NCBI GenBank assembly: GCA_001465015.1
Contig: LNEO01000085.1
Span: forward strand, 1-64,000
DNA: 64,000 bases
Reading direction: 5' to 3'
DNA from: Deltaproteobacteria bacterium Ga0077539
Lineage (GTDB): Bacteria > Myxococcota_A > Polyangia > Polyangiales > Ga0077539
The notes beneath the pieces were generated by a model. The model searched no databases, was not told the origin of the DNA, and worked only from the letters and a program-made list of their open reading frames with translations. This document shows, in pieces, positions 28,012 through 36,450 of this stretch. How positions within the stretch are numbered: the first letter of the stretch is position 1; every line of letters begins with the position of its first letter. Made by a program: the position numbers and the translations under genes.

Positions 28012-29289
28012 GTGACGTCCGCCGACGCGAGCTCGATCATCGCTGGCCGCGTGGCCGCCATCGCCGGCGGGTTCTTTCGCTTTCGTGCCACCCTCGTGCC
28101 GCCTGCCGCGCTCCTCGCCTGGATCGTAGCGATGGCGCACGGAGCGCCGCGATCGCAGCTCGTCGCGCTGGCGACGGGCATGACCGTCACCTCGCTGTTC
28201 TTCGTCTACGAAGCGCGACGCGCGGAGCGGCCGATGAGCGAGAACCGCTTCGCCGTGTCTCTCTCGGTCACGATCGTGGCGCTGGGCGCCGCGACGCTCA
28301 TCACCGGAGGAATCACGAGCCCGATGCTCCCGTTGCTCTTTGCGCCGACCATCACAGCGTTCGCGGCATTCGCGCGCAGGCGTGCCTCGTTGGCCATCCT
28401 CGTGAGCTTCGTTTGCATCGTCATCGCGCTCTTCGCGCTGGGGGACCGAACGCCGTTTTCTCCGCTCGCGATCGAGGCGCGCGTCGCGCTGACGGCGTTG
28501 TTTTCGCTCGTGACCGCAGCGCTGCTCTGGTCGAGCGTCGCAGGGCTCGCCGACGGCTACACGCGCGCCGCAGCAGAGGTCGCGTCGCTCCGCGAGGACA
28601 CCGTCGCGCGCGTGCTCGAGCGCTCTCGGGTGCTCGACGCGGTGGGCGCAAAAGTAGCCCATGAAATCAAAAATCCGCTGGCGGCGATCAAGGGTCTCGC
28701 GCAGCTCTCGCGCAGACAAGCGACGGACGAGCAGAGCGAGCGGAGGCTCGCGGTGATCGAGCGCGAGGTCGAGCGCATCGAGGCCGTGCTTCGCGACTAC
28801 CTCACCTTCGCGCGGCCCTTCGACGCGCTCGAGCGCGAACCCGTGGCGATCGACGCGCTCGTCGAGCGAGTGCTCGCCGCGCTCGAGCCACGGGCTCAGC
28901 GCGCAGAGGTCACACTGCAGTACAAATCGCGCTGCTCAGCAGTGATACAGGGCGACCGACGCAAGCTCGAATCCTCCCTCATCAACGTCGGGATCAACGC
29001 GATCGAAGCGTCTCCCAGGGGCGCATCGGTGACGTTCGAGTCCGCCCAGCACGAGGTCGAGCGCGTATTGGTCACAGTTCACGACGAGGGCCCGGCGCTG
29101 AGCGCCGCGACCCTCGCGCGGATCGGCACTCCGTTCTTTACGACGCGCTCCGACGGGACCGGCCTCGGGGTCGCCATCGCCCGAGGGGCCGTCGAGCAAC
29201 ACGGCGGCACGCTCGAGCTCTCCTGCCCCGAGCGCGGAGGAACGACCGTCACGATCACCCTCCCCAACACCGAGGCGATCAGCGCATGA
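28012..29289 (+). CDS. membrane sensor histidine kinase
   Basis: A 425-residue sensor. The N-terminal half has about six membrane helices with very short loops (LVPPAALLAWIVAMAHG, LVALATGMTVTSLFFVY, LPLLFAPTITAFAAFA, LAILVSFVCIVIALFALG), so the signal may be membrane-borne. The transmitter shows the H box AHEIKNPLAAIKG, N box INVGINAIEAS, G1 DEGPAL and G2 GTGLGVAIA. The GTG start has no clear ribosome site and lies just downstream of the 80-bp repeats. Its stop overlaps the following response-regulator ATG by four bases (ATGA), so the two are coupled partners. Confidence 0.9.
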   Translation: MTSADASSIIAGRVAAIAGGFFRFRATLVPPAALLAWIVAMAHGAPRSQLVALATGMTVTSLFFVYEARRAERPMSENRFAVSLSVTIVALGAATLITGGITSPMLPLLFAPTITAFAAFARRRASLAILVSFVCIVIALFALGDRTPFSPLAIEARVALTALFSLVTAALLWSSVAGLADGYTRAAAEVASLREDTVARVLERSRVLDAVGAKVAHEIKNPLAAIKGLAQLSRRQATDEQSERRLAVIEREVERIEAVLRDYLTFARPFDALEREPVAIDALVERVLAALEPRAQRAEVTLQYKSRCSAVIQGDRRKLESSLINVGINAIEASPRGASVTFESAQHEVERVLVTVHDEGPALSAATLARIGTPFFTTRSDGTGLGVAIARGAVEQHGGTLELSCPERGGTTVTITLPNTEAISA

Positions 29290-30683
29290 ACGAGCTCGTG
29301 TTCATCGTCGACGACGAAGCGTCGATGCGCTTCATGCTGGCCGAGGTGCTCGACGCTGCGGGCTTCGAGACGCGCTCGTTCGACACCGCGCCGGCCGCGC
29401 TCGCGGCGCTCGCGGCGCTCGAAGAGAGCGACGCGAAGCGTCCGTCCGTGGTCCTGACGGACCTCGCGATGGAGGGAAGCGACGGAATGGCGCTGCTCGC
29501 GTCGGTGCGCGAGCGCGACGAGTCCCTGCCGGTCATCGTCCTCACAGCGCGCGGCAGCGAGCGAGCGGCGGTCGCCGCGATGAAGGCCGGAGCGTACGAC
29601 TACCTGACCAAACCCGCGGACATCGACGAGCTCGCGCGCGCCGTGGCCCGCGCCGTCGAAGCCAAACAGCTCCGCGATCGCGCGCGGGCGCACGAAGTCG
29701 AGCGGGTCGTCGGCGCGCCCATCATCGGAGCCAGCGCGCCGATCCGCGCGCTGCTGCGAGACGTTCGGCGGCTCGCGCGGCTCGGCGCCCCGCTGCTGCT
29801 CCGCGGCGAGACAGGAACAGGAAAGGAGCTCTTCGCATCGCTCGCCCACGCCGCGAGCGCACGCGCTGGTGGACCTCTCGTTCGCTTCAATTGCGCGGCG
29901 ATCGCGTCGGAGCTCGCCGAGAGCGAGCTGTTTGGCCACGTCCGCGGAGCGTTCACTGGCGCGCAGCGCGCTCACGCTGGCTACTTCGCGCGCGCCCACC
30001 GAGGCACCCTCGTGCTCGACGAGGTCGGCGAGCTACCCCTCGCGATTCAGGCGAAGCTCCTTCGAGCGCTACAGCACGGCGAGGTGCAGCCGGTCGGCGC
30101 GGGGCGCGTCGAGACCGTCGACGTACGGGTGGTCGCGTCCACCAACCGAGACCTGCGCGCAGAGGCGACGGCCGGCAGGTTTCGCGAGGATCTCTACTAT
30201 CGCCTCGCGGTGTTCGAGCTGGTGGTCCCGCCGCTGCGCGACCGACGCGAGGACATCCCGGCGCTCATCGAGCACTTTCGACAGAGATTCTGCAGAGAAT
30301 TCTCCCTCGACGACGTTCGCCTCTCGCCCGGGCTGACGAGCGCGCTCTCCGCCCGAACGTGGGCAGGCAACGTGCGCGAGCTCGAGAGCGCCGTCGCGCG
30401 CATGCTCGCGTTCGCGACGAGCGACACGGTGGACGTCGAAGCGCTCGAGCGGCTCGGACCCGACGATCGAGCGGGCCCAGCGAGCGACGCGGCTGACGCC
30501 AGGGCGCAAGAGGATCGCGACGCGCCGCTCCGCGAGCGGCTCCAGTCCTTCGAGCGCGCCGAGCTCGCGCGGGCCCTTGATTCATGCACAGGAAATCAAA
30601 GCGAGGCCGCCCGCCGCCTCGGCCTCACGCGCGCCTCGCTCATCGACAAGTGCAAGCGCTACGGAATCTCGCTCAAACGATGA
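29286..30683 (+). CDS. NtrC-family sigma-54-dependent response regulator
   Basis: A 465-residue activator with three domains. The receiver has VDDEA and the phospho-acceptor Asp in VVLTDLAM. The AAA+ domain has Walker A GETGTGKE, the sigma-54 contact loop GAFTGAQ and VLDEVGELP. The Fis-type DNA-binding helix-turn-helix is NQSEAARRLGLTRASLIDKCKRYGI. It should be phosphorylated by the kinase encoded immediately upstream and drive sigma-54 promoters; targets are not visible in this window. Confidence 0.95.
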   Translation: MNELVFIVDDEASMRFMLAEVLDAAGFETRSFDTAPAALAALAALEESDAKRPSVVLTDLAMEGSDGMALLASVRERDESLPVIVLTARGSERAAVAAMKAGAYDYLTKPADIDELARAVARAVEAKQLRDRARAHEVERVVGAPIIGASAPIRALLRDVRRLARLGAPLLLRGETGTGKELFASLAHAASARAGGPLVRFNCAAIASELAESELFGHVRGAFTGAQRAHAGYFARAHRGTLVLDEVGELPLAIQAKLLRALQHGEVQPVGAGRVETVDVRVVASTNRDLRAEATAGRFREDLYYRLAVFELVVPPLRDRREDIPALIEHFRQRFCREFSLDDVRLSPGLTSALSARTWAGNVRELESAVARMLAFATSDTVDVEALERLGPDDRAGPASDAADARAQEDRDAPLRERLQSFERAELARALDSCTGNQSEAARRLGLTRASLIDKCKRYGISLKR

Positions 30684-30717
30684 GCGGCCCATCGGTCCGA
30701 GCACGCACGGCGCCACA

Positions 30718-32082
30718 CTACGGGCAGGGAAACAGCGCTTCGAGGTCCGCCGACGCGCGCCCCGCCTGCGTCGTCGTGATCGACTCTCCCGCGCGTAGCT
30801 CGGCGATCGCCCTGGTCACGACGCCCGCGGCCACGCTCGCTCGCCGCGACGCCCACGATCCCCGAGACCAGCGCTCGATGCCGTTGGCGAGCAGCGGCCC
30901 GACGACGCCGATCCACGCCGCGTGCGCTCGACGCTCAGCGGCGCGTACGGGGTCTCCGTCCGTGCTCGCAAACGCGCGCAGTCGCGATTGAACGATCAGC
31001 ACGATCCCGCGCGTGAGCGCGGCGTCTTGCTGGTTGCGAGCCCGCTCGCGGAGCATCTCGTCGGTCGCGGGCATGGTCGTCCCACCGTCGCTCATGCGAC
31101 CGCCATCGAGGTCGCGCCAGCAACGCACCGCGAGCATCGCGTCCCAGATGCGGTCGTGCGCGACGCGACCGGAGTCTCCGAGCGCGAGCAGCGAACGGGC
31201 GAGGCCGAACTGCACCGCGTCGTTGCGGCCCGCCGTTCCAGCGTAGTAGCCGGCGGCCGAGTCGCAGTCGGCGCGGACCGGAGCGCACGTAAGCGACTCT
31301 TTGTACGCCGAGAGATACAGCCACCATTCGTAGACACCCTGGATTCGGGCGGCGTGAACGCGGGACGATCCCATCCCCGCCATCCCCGCTGCGAGGCTGT
31401 CGTTGAGCACCGCGTTGAGCGAGACTGGCCCAGCGCAGTAGTCCATGTTGGCCATGGCGTTCGCGGCTGTTCCGCAGAAGTCCTGGTAGGTCGAGTTGAG
31501 GGCCAGGCCTGCGGGAACGGCGTAGTGCTCGTCCGCGCGACGTTGAAAGCGCGTCGCCACTCCCGTGTCTCGAAAGAGAAACTCCGCGCTCGTGTTGGCG
31601 CCCGCGTCGACGGAAGCCGCGACGAACTCACTCGGCGCCGGGTCCCGCGTCGGATCGAAGAATCCACCGGGAGCCTCGAGCGCACCGAGGCGCGCGACCC
31701 GCACCGGCGCCGCAGCGGACATGCTGAAGTACGGATACCGATTGGGATCGGACACCGCCATGCAGCCGCTCCACGGCGCGGCCCAGCTCGCCATCGCCGT
31801 CCGTGGCTGAAAGTCTGTCGCCGCCGGCGAACAAATCGGAGTCACCACGTCCGCCGCATCCCCTGCATCTGGCGCACTCGATGCGTCGATCACGTCGGGA
31901 CCAGCCTCCATCGCGACGTCTTCGGGAGTCACGACGTCACCACCATCGCCCTGCGCCATGCTGTCGACGCCCGTATCCGCGACCGCGTCGACGGGCTGCA
32001 CGTCGTTGGTCGGCCGAGGCGTCTCGCAGGCGGCGGCGAGCAGCGAAACTCCAAGCCCCCAAATTCTCCTATGTTTGTTCAT
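30718..32082 (-). CDS. hypothetical lipoprotein beside a TonB receptor
   Basis: A lipoprotein of about 454 residues with leader MNKHRRIWGLGVSLLAAAC and an Asp/Val-rich linker of about 60 residues. The remaining domain was not recognised; it is Ala-rich, mostly helical, and has scattered cysteines (SGCMAV, FCGTAANAM, LTCAPVRADC, LFPCP). A GGAG ribosome site supports the start at 32082. The gene lies 62 bp downstream of the TonB receptor on the same strand, so it is probably the receptor's surface partner, for example in capturing a metal or metal complex. That role is inferred from position only. Confidence 0.75.
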   Translation of the reverse strand: MNKHRRIWGLGVSLLAAACETPRPTNDVQPVDAVADTGVDSMAQGDGGDVVTPEDVAMEAGPDVIDASSAPDAGDAADVVTPICSPAATDFQPRTAMASWAAPWSGCMAVSDPNRYPYFSMSAAAPVRVARLGALEAPGGFFDPTRDPAPSEFVAASVDAGANTSAEFLFRDTGVATRFQRRADEHYAVPAGLALNSTYQDFCGTAANAMANMDYCAGPVSLNAVLNDSLAAGMAGMGSSRVHAARIQGVYEWWLYLSAYKESLTCAPVRADCDSAAGYYAGTAGRNDAVQFGLARSLLALGDSGRVAHDRIWDAMLAVRCWRDLDGGRMSDGGTTMPATDEMLRERARNQQDAALTRGIVLIVQSRLRAFASTDGDPVRAAERRAHAAWIGVVGPLLANGIERWSRGSWASRRASVAAGVVTRAIAELRAGESITTTQAGRASADLEALFPCP

Positions 32083-32144
32083 CGGAATCTCCTCGTGTTC
32101 ATCAGCTCGATCGATGACCCGCGCGCACGCGGACCGTACTTCGT

Positions 32145-34406
32145 TCACCAACCCGCAGCGGCCTGGACGAGCAGACCGCGACCCGGTCCGTTGACGCTCG
32201 ATCCGTGCACTCGCCATGCCGTGTCGAAGACGTTTTCGAACACCGCGTTGATCCTCAAGAAGCGCGACACGCGCGCGCCGACGCGCAGGTCCAGAAGCGC
32301 GTAGCCCGGCGTTCCGCCAGCGGGAATCCTCGGATCGAGCGTGTCTTGGTACGCGAGCCGATCTTGCGCCGTCGCCCAGCGAAACGCGCCGCCAACATAG
32401 GTCTCTCGGCTCACCGCGAACCTGCCCTCGACCGTCCCCTGCAACGGAGGAACGCGCGACAGCGGCAACCGTGGCGCACCCGCCTCGAGCGGGCTCGTCG
32501 CCTCGCCCCACGCGTAGCTCACCGTCGCTGTGCCCTCGAAGCGCGAGCCCGCCCGCACCTTGAGCGCCGCCTCTGCGCCGAGCAGCCAGGCGGCGTCTTT
32601 TACGTTCACGAGCGCGATCCGCGAGCTCGACATCGCGCACAGTCCGCCGCCGCCCGCGCAATCCGAGAGCGTTCGCGGCGCGCGCACCATCGCGCCGTCG
32701 ATCCGCATGGCGAAGCCCCACGCGTCGAGCTCGATCGGCTGCGTGCGCAGCCGCGCCCCGAGCTCGTATGTCGTCGATCGCTCCGGCGCGAGGTTGGGGT
32801 TCTCTATTTGAAAACCTGGGCCTGTAATCTGTCGCGACGTCAGGTCGTCGAGGTTGGGCGGACGAAACCCCTGGTCGATGTTGGCGAACAGCGCGAGGCT
32901 GGCGATGGCACGCCATTCGAGTCCGGCTCTCGCGACGAACGCGCCCCAGCCACGCGCAACGGACTGCGACGCGGAGATCGGCTCGCTCGGCGCGTTCGCG
33001 TACGCGAAGGCGAAGCGACCGCCAGTGCGCAGAACGAGCTTGTCTCGCAGCGCGAACTCTCCCTCGCCAAACGCGCCGCCAGACCAGTAGCTCGAGCCGT
33101 CCACGTATTGACCGCGCGGCGAATCGATGACGAATCCCGAGCGATTCACCGTCGCCCACTCGGCGCTCTGGACGGTGTCGCGCCACGCGTCGAGCCCGTA
33201 GCGCACCGTGAGCCCCACCGCGCCATATCGCGAGATGGGCATCCTCGGCGTCGCGCCGCGCGCGCTGAGGCCGATTGTGTCCACCGAGTCGATCCACCCC
33301 TGACTCGTGAAGCCCGTCGGGTTGTCGAAGCGCCTTCGCTCGTACGAGCGTTGATAGGACACCGTCACCGACAGATCCCGGATCGAGCCGACATCGCCGC
33401 GCAGCGTGCCGTAGGCCATCGTGCGAAATTGCTCTTCGAAGCGCATGCACGCGCGATCGCTCGCCCACGTCGGCGGACACAGATCCGTCCGCGGGGCGTC
33501 GAACATCCGGTATCCGTACACCGCCGCGATCGCCTCGAGCTTCGGGCGCACCCGCACGACCACTCGTCCGTCGAACGTGAACTCTCGAAACCCAGTGCCG
33601 CGCTGCGTGGCGCAGTCGTCCTCGAGCACCGGCGTTCGCGCCAGAGACCCGTCGGCGAGCGAGCGCACCCCGCCTCGACAACGATCGATCGTCGATGGGG
33701 CTGGCGTTCCGTCCGCGAGCAGGCGGCGATCGCCGTTTCCCCCGCGAAGCGGCTGCGCCACGCGATACCCGACGCCCGCGACGAGCGCGACGCGATCGCT
33801 GAACTGCGCCTCCACCTCGCCGCGCGTGCCCGGCGATTGGTCCGCGCTCGTGTACGTGGCGAACGCCCGAGCGCGCACCGCCACGCCGCGCACCGCGGGA
33901 TCGAACCGCGGCGCGATCGGCCTCGCGATGATCACGCCCCCGATCGCGTCGCTGCCGTAGCGAACAGACGCGCTGCCTCGCTCGACGTCGATGTGCTCGA
34001 CGCTGCCCACGTCGACCGTGAAGAAGTACTGATTCGGTCCCTGGCGATAGAGCGCGTTGTTCAGCCGAACACCGTCGAACAACAGCAACACATGCTGCCC
34101 CGTCACGCCGCGCACGTACGGCGACGCCTGCCCGTGCGCCGTCTGTTGAATCGCGACTCCTGGCTGAAATCGCAGCGCGTCCGGCGCGCTTCGAACGACC
34201 CGCTCGTCCATCTCGCGACGCGCCGTCGTCGACACCGCCCGCGCGTCGTCCGATCGCGCCTCAGCGCCACGATCAGCGCGCACCACCACGCCCGACGTTC
34301 GGTCGCTCGAAGGACGCGCAGCAGGCCTCAATTGCGCAGAGACACGCGATGGAAGAGCCCCCATCACGAGCACCGCGAGCAACGTCGACGTCCACCGGGT
34401 AAGCAA
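32145..34406 (-). CDS. TonB-dependent outer-membrane receptor
   Basis: A 753-residue receptor with a signal peptide (cleavage near VSAQ). The plug contains ALRFQPGVAIQQTAHGQ, YVRGVTGQHVLLLFDGVRLNN and VERGSASVRYGSDAIGGVI. The 22-strand-type barrel includes the FRPPNLDDLT segment common in cobalamin/siderophore/haem receptors and ends in an aromatic (AAAGW). There is no CarboxypepD_reg-like extension, unlike the receptor at 13.2 kb. No exbB/exbD/tonB genes are adjacent, so it must use a motor encoded elsewhere. Substrate unknown. The promoter probably lies in the 187-bp gap it shares with the divergent nicotinamidase gene. Confidence 0.93.
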   Translation of the reverse strand: MLTRWTSTLLAVLVMGALPSRVSAQLRPAARPSSDRTSGVVVRADRGAEARSDDARAVSTTARREMDERVVRSAPDALRFQPGVAIQQTAHGQASPYVRGVTGQHVLLLFDGVRLNNALYRQGPNQYFFTVDVGSVEHIDVERGSASVRYGSDAIGGVIIARPIAPRFDPAVRGVAVRARAFATYTSADQSPGTRGEVEAQFSDRVALVAGVGYRVAQPLRGGNGDRRLLADGTPAPSTIDRCRGGVRSLADGSLARTPVLEDDCATQRGTGFREFTFDGRVVVRVRPKLEAIAAVYGYRMFDAPRTDLCPPTWASDRACMRFEEQFRTMAYGTLRGDVGSIRDLSVTVSYQRSYERRRFDNPTGFTSQGWIDSVDTIGLSARGATPRMPISRYGAVGLTVRYGLDAWRDTVQSAEWATVNRSGFVIDSPRGQYVDGSSYWSGGAFGEGEFALRDKLVLRTGGRFAFAYANAPSEPISASQSVARGWGAFVARAGLEWRAIASLALFANIDQGFRPPNLDDLTSRQITGPGFQIENPNLAPERSTTYELGARLRTQPIELDAWGFAMRIDGAMVRAPRTLSDCAGGGGLCAMSSSRIALVNVKDAAWLLGAEAALKVRAGSRFEGTATVSYAWGEATSPLEAGAPRLPLSRVPPLQGTVEGRFAVSRETYVGGAFRWATAQDRLAYQDTLDPRIPAGGTPGYALLDLRVGARVSRFLRINAVFENVFDTAWRVHGSSVNGPGRGLLVQAAAGW

Positions 34407-34478
34407 GACCGCGGCTCAGGACCCTACCGAGCACAGGCTCGATCCGCGTCCGTGCTTTCCCCTACGAATTCAAAACGG

Positions 34479-34507
34479 TTGACTTAGTTGCTATCTGCAA
34501 CTAAGAT
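34479..34507 (+). promoter_or_regulatory. promoter with overlapping perfect palindrome upstream of pncA
   Basis: A perfect inverted repeat CTTAGTTGC-TATCT-GCAACTAAG occupies 34483-34505. It overlaps a plausible + strand promoter, TTGACT (34479-34484), 17-bp spacer, TAAGAT (34502-34507). This arrangement is typical of a repressor operator. The likely user is the NrtR-like regulator encoded two genes on, although the published NrtR core GT-N7-AC is not matched exactly. It is also 76 bp from the divergent receptor start and could control both. Confidence 0.6.
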
Positions 34508-34592
34508 CCTGTCGTCGAGCCCAGTGCCGGTCACTGAGCTCGTCCAACGCTCGCCTCGCGGCCCCTCCGGGCCGAACGGAGGGTTCAACGCC

Positions 34593-35252
34593 ATGCGCCG
34601 CATCTACGTCGACGTCGATACACAATACGACTTTTGCGCGCCCGGCGGCGCGCTCTTCGTCGAGGGAGCGCCGCAAGCCGCCGCGCAGTGCGCCCGCATC
34701 ATCGGACGCGCCGTCGACGAAGGCGCCGCGATCGTCGGCTCGGTCGACTCGCACGCCCACGACGCGTGGGAGTTTTCGAGCAACGATCGACGCGGTCCCA
34801 ACGGAGAAAAGCCCAACTTTCCTCCGCACTGCGTCAAGGGGACGCGCGGCTGGCTCAAGCTCGAAGAGACGCTCACGCGGCGCTTCGTGTTCGTGCCCGT
34901 CGACGCGTCGACGCCGCGCGTTCCTGAGGGCACCGACGCTGTGTACTTCGAAAAAGAAGTGTACTCGCTCTTCGCCAACCCCAACGCCGCCCGTTGGCTC
35001 GATGTCCTCTGCCGCGGCGAGCCCGCGGAGTTCGTCGTGTTCGGCGTCGCGACGGACTACTGCGTCCGCGCCGCGGCGCTCGACGCGCTCTCGTGGGCAA
35101 AGGCCAGCGGGGGACGCGTCGCAGACAGCCGCGTGATCGTCGTTCGCGACGCCATCGCAGGGGTCGCCAAAGAGAGCACCGACCGCGCGCTCGCCGAGCT
35201 CCGCGCCGCGGGCGTATCGCTGCCAAACTACGACGAGCTCTTCTCGCGCTGA
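34593..35252 (+). CDS. pncA: nicotinamidase (PncA-type cysteine hydrolase)
   Basis: Hydrolyses nicotinamide to nicotinate for NAD salvage. All expected residues are visible in the 219-residue product: catalytic Asp in DTQYDF, metal ligands in VGSVDSHAHD, the PPHCVKGTRGW segment found in bacterial nicotinamidases, and the nucleophile Cys in GVATDYCVRA. The track ORF begins at 34488, inside the palindrome. The ATG at 34593 with GGAGGG nine bases upstream is the real start and matches family length. It is followed after 34 bp by an NrtR-like regulator, which supports the assignment over other isochorismatase-like hydrolases. Confidence 0.92.
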   Translation: MRRIYVDVDTQYDFCAPGGALFVEGAPQAAAQCARIIGRAVDEGAAIVGSVDSHAHDAWEFSSNDRRGPNGEKPNFPPHCVKGTRGWLKLEETLTRRFVFVPVDASTPRVPEGTDAVYFEKEVYSLFANPNAARWLDVLCRGEPAEFVVFGVATDYCVRAAALDALSWAKASGGRVADSRVIVVRDAIAGVAKESTDRALAELRAAGVSLPNYDELFSR

Positions 35253-35286
35253 GCCATCGCTCACTCAACGATCAACCATCATCACC

Positions 35287-36036
35287 ATGCCCAACTCTCC
35301 ACCCTTCGATCGCGCGCGCTTCGAGCAGCCGAGCCTCACCGTCGACGTCGTCGTCTTCGCGATGCGCGAAGCCGCCATCAACCTGCTCGTGATCGAGCGC
35401 GGGATCCCTCCCTTCGAAGGACGCTGGGCGTTGCCTGGAGGGTTCGTCGTCCCCAGCGAGACCGTAGAGCGAGCAGCGGCCCGCGAGCTAGAAGAAGAGA
35501 CAGGCCTCACCGGCGTGTACCTCGAGCAGCTCTACACGTTTTCGGCGCCCGACCGAGACCCGCGCGGTCGCGTCGTGAGCGTCGCGCACATGGCGCTTCT
35601 GCCCGCGGATCGAATCGACGCGGTCCGCGGCGGCAGCGACGCGCGACGCGCCGAATGGGTCGCGATCCCCGAGGCGATCGAGAAGGTCGAGCCCGCCGGA
35701 CTCCCCGCCCCTGGCGCGCGCAGCCGAAAGAAGCTCGACGCACGCGAGCCTCACTTCGCGTTCGACCACGACGTCATCGTCGCCACCGCGCTCGCCCGCT
35801 TGCGAGGGAAGCTCGAGTCCACAACGCTCGCGTTTCAACTATTGCCCGAGGAGTTTACGCTCACCGAAGCGCAGCGCGTGTACGAGGCCATCCTCGGTCG
35901 AGCGATCGACAAAGTCACCTTTCGTCGCAGGCTCACGCAGCTCGAGCTCGTCGAAGAGACCCCGCGCATGCGCCGCGGCGCGCACCGCCCAGCGCGGCTC
36001 TACCGCGCAGCGCCCCGAGACAGCGTCTGGATCTAA
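35287..36036 (+). CDS. nrtR: NrtR-like Nudix-domain transcriptional regulator
   Basis: Regulator of NAD metabolism with an N-terminal Nudix domain and a C-terminal winged helix. The 249-residue protein has an intact Nudix box (GFVVPSE, then RELEEETGL), so ADP-ribose hydrolysis may be retained; many NrtR proteins only sense ADP-ribose. The C-terminal segment FTLTEAQRVYEAILGRAIDK followed by FRRRL and RRGAHRPARLYR is characteristic of the NrtR DNA-binding domain. It probably represses the pncA-nrtR operon through the palindrome at 34483-34505. An ADP-ribose pyrophosphatase without a DNA-binding role is less likely because of the winged helix. Confidence 0.88.
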   Translation: MPNSPPFDRARFEQPSLTVDVVVFAMREAAINLLVIERGIPPFEGRWALPGGFVVPSETVERAAARELEEETGLTGVYLEQLYTFSAPDRDPRGRVVSVAHMALLPADRIDAVRGGSDARRAEWVAIPEAIEKVEPAGLPAPGARSRKKLDAREPHFAFDHDVIVATALARLRGKLESTTLAFQLLPEEFTLTEAQRVYEAILGRAIDKVTFRRRLTQLELVEETPRMRRGAHRPARLYRAAPRDSVWI

Positions 36037-36056
36037 GCGAGCCTTCTCGGCCCCGC

Positions 36057-36398
36057 TCAGCGGCCGAGCCAGCGTCGAAAGATCGCTTCGTCCCACCCGC
36101 CGAGGATTTCTCCTCCGCACGCCAGCGTCGGAGCGCGAAGCGTCCCGCTGGTGCCGAGAAACGCCTTCGCGATCTCGTCGTCCGTCGCCTTCTTGGGATC
36201 GAGCTCGACGAGCTTCGCTCCCTTCTTGGCGTACGCCTTCGAAAACGTCCGCACGAGCGCGACGGTGTCCGCGCGGGACACCGGCTCCTTGCGCACGTCT
36301 TCGAACTCGAACTCGACCTTGTTTCGCGCGAGAAACTCCCGCACCGGCTTGCAGCCCGTTCAGGCCCGCCCGTAGAACCGAATCGTCTCTTTCGCCAT
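36057..36398 (-). CDS. selenoprotein: ArsC/Spx-like thioredoxin-fold protein with UxxC motif
   Basis: The ORF track gives only 95 residues from a GTG at 36344. Reading upstream in the same frame gives ATG at 36398, MAKETIRFYGRA, then TGA (36360-36362), then TGCKPVREFLARN. Decoding TGA as selenocysteine yields a 113-residue protein with U13-T-G-C16 exactly where ArsC/Spx/glutaredoxin-like proteins have CxxC after the first beta strand (IRFYGRA). The rest fits the fold: LRAPTLACGGEILGGWDEAIF corresponds to the cis-Pro strand and C-terminal helix. A purine-rich ribosome site (AAAGGGAT) precedes the ATG. A likely role is thiol-disulphide or arsenate/peroxide reduction in the cytoplasm. Sec machinery (selA, selB, selC, selD) is outside the window. 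The alternative is a nonsense mutation, but the upstream 12 codons and the UxxC position argue against it. Confidence 0.8.
36326..36342 (-). promoter_or_regulatory. candidate bacterial SECIS hairpin
   Basis: Downstream of the TGA, GCG-G-GAG pairs with CTC-G-CGC around a TTT loop, with one G.G mismatch. The loop begins 24 bases after the TGA, within the usual range for a bacterial SECIS. The loop sequence does not clearly satisfy the rule of a G in the first two loop positions, so the exact element is uncertain. Confidence 0.3.
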
Positions 36399-36450
36399 CG
36401 CTGATCCCTTTGCTACCACCGTCGCGGAGAGCATCGCCACTCGACGGCAA

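Noticed and set aside
30718-33681. 987-residue - strand ORF as one protein
   Set aside because: The lipoprotein starts at ATG 32082 with ribosome site and lipobox; the upstream part is a shadow frame of the TonB receptor.
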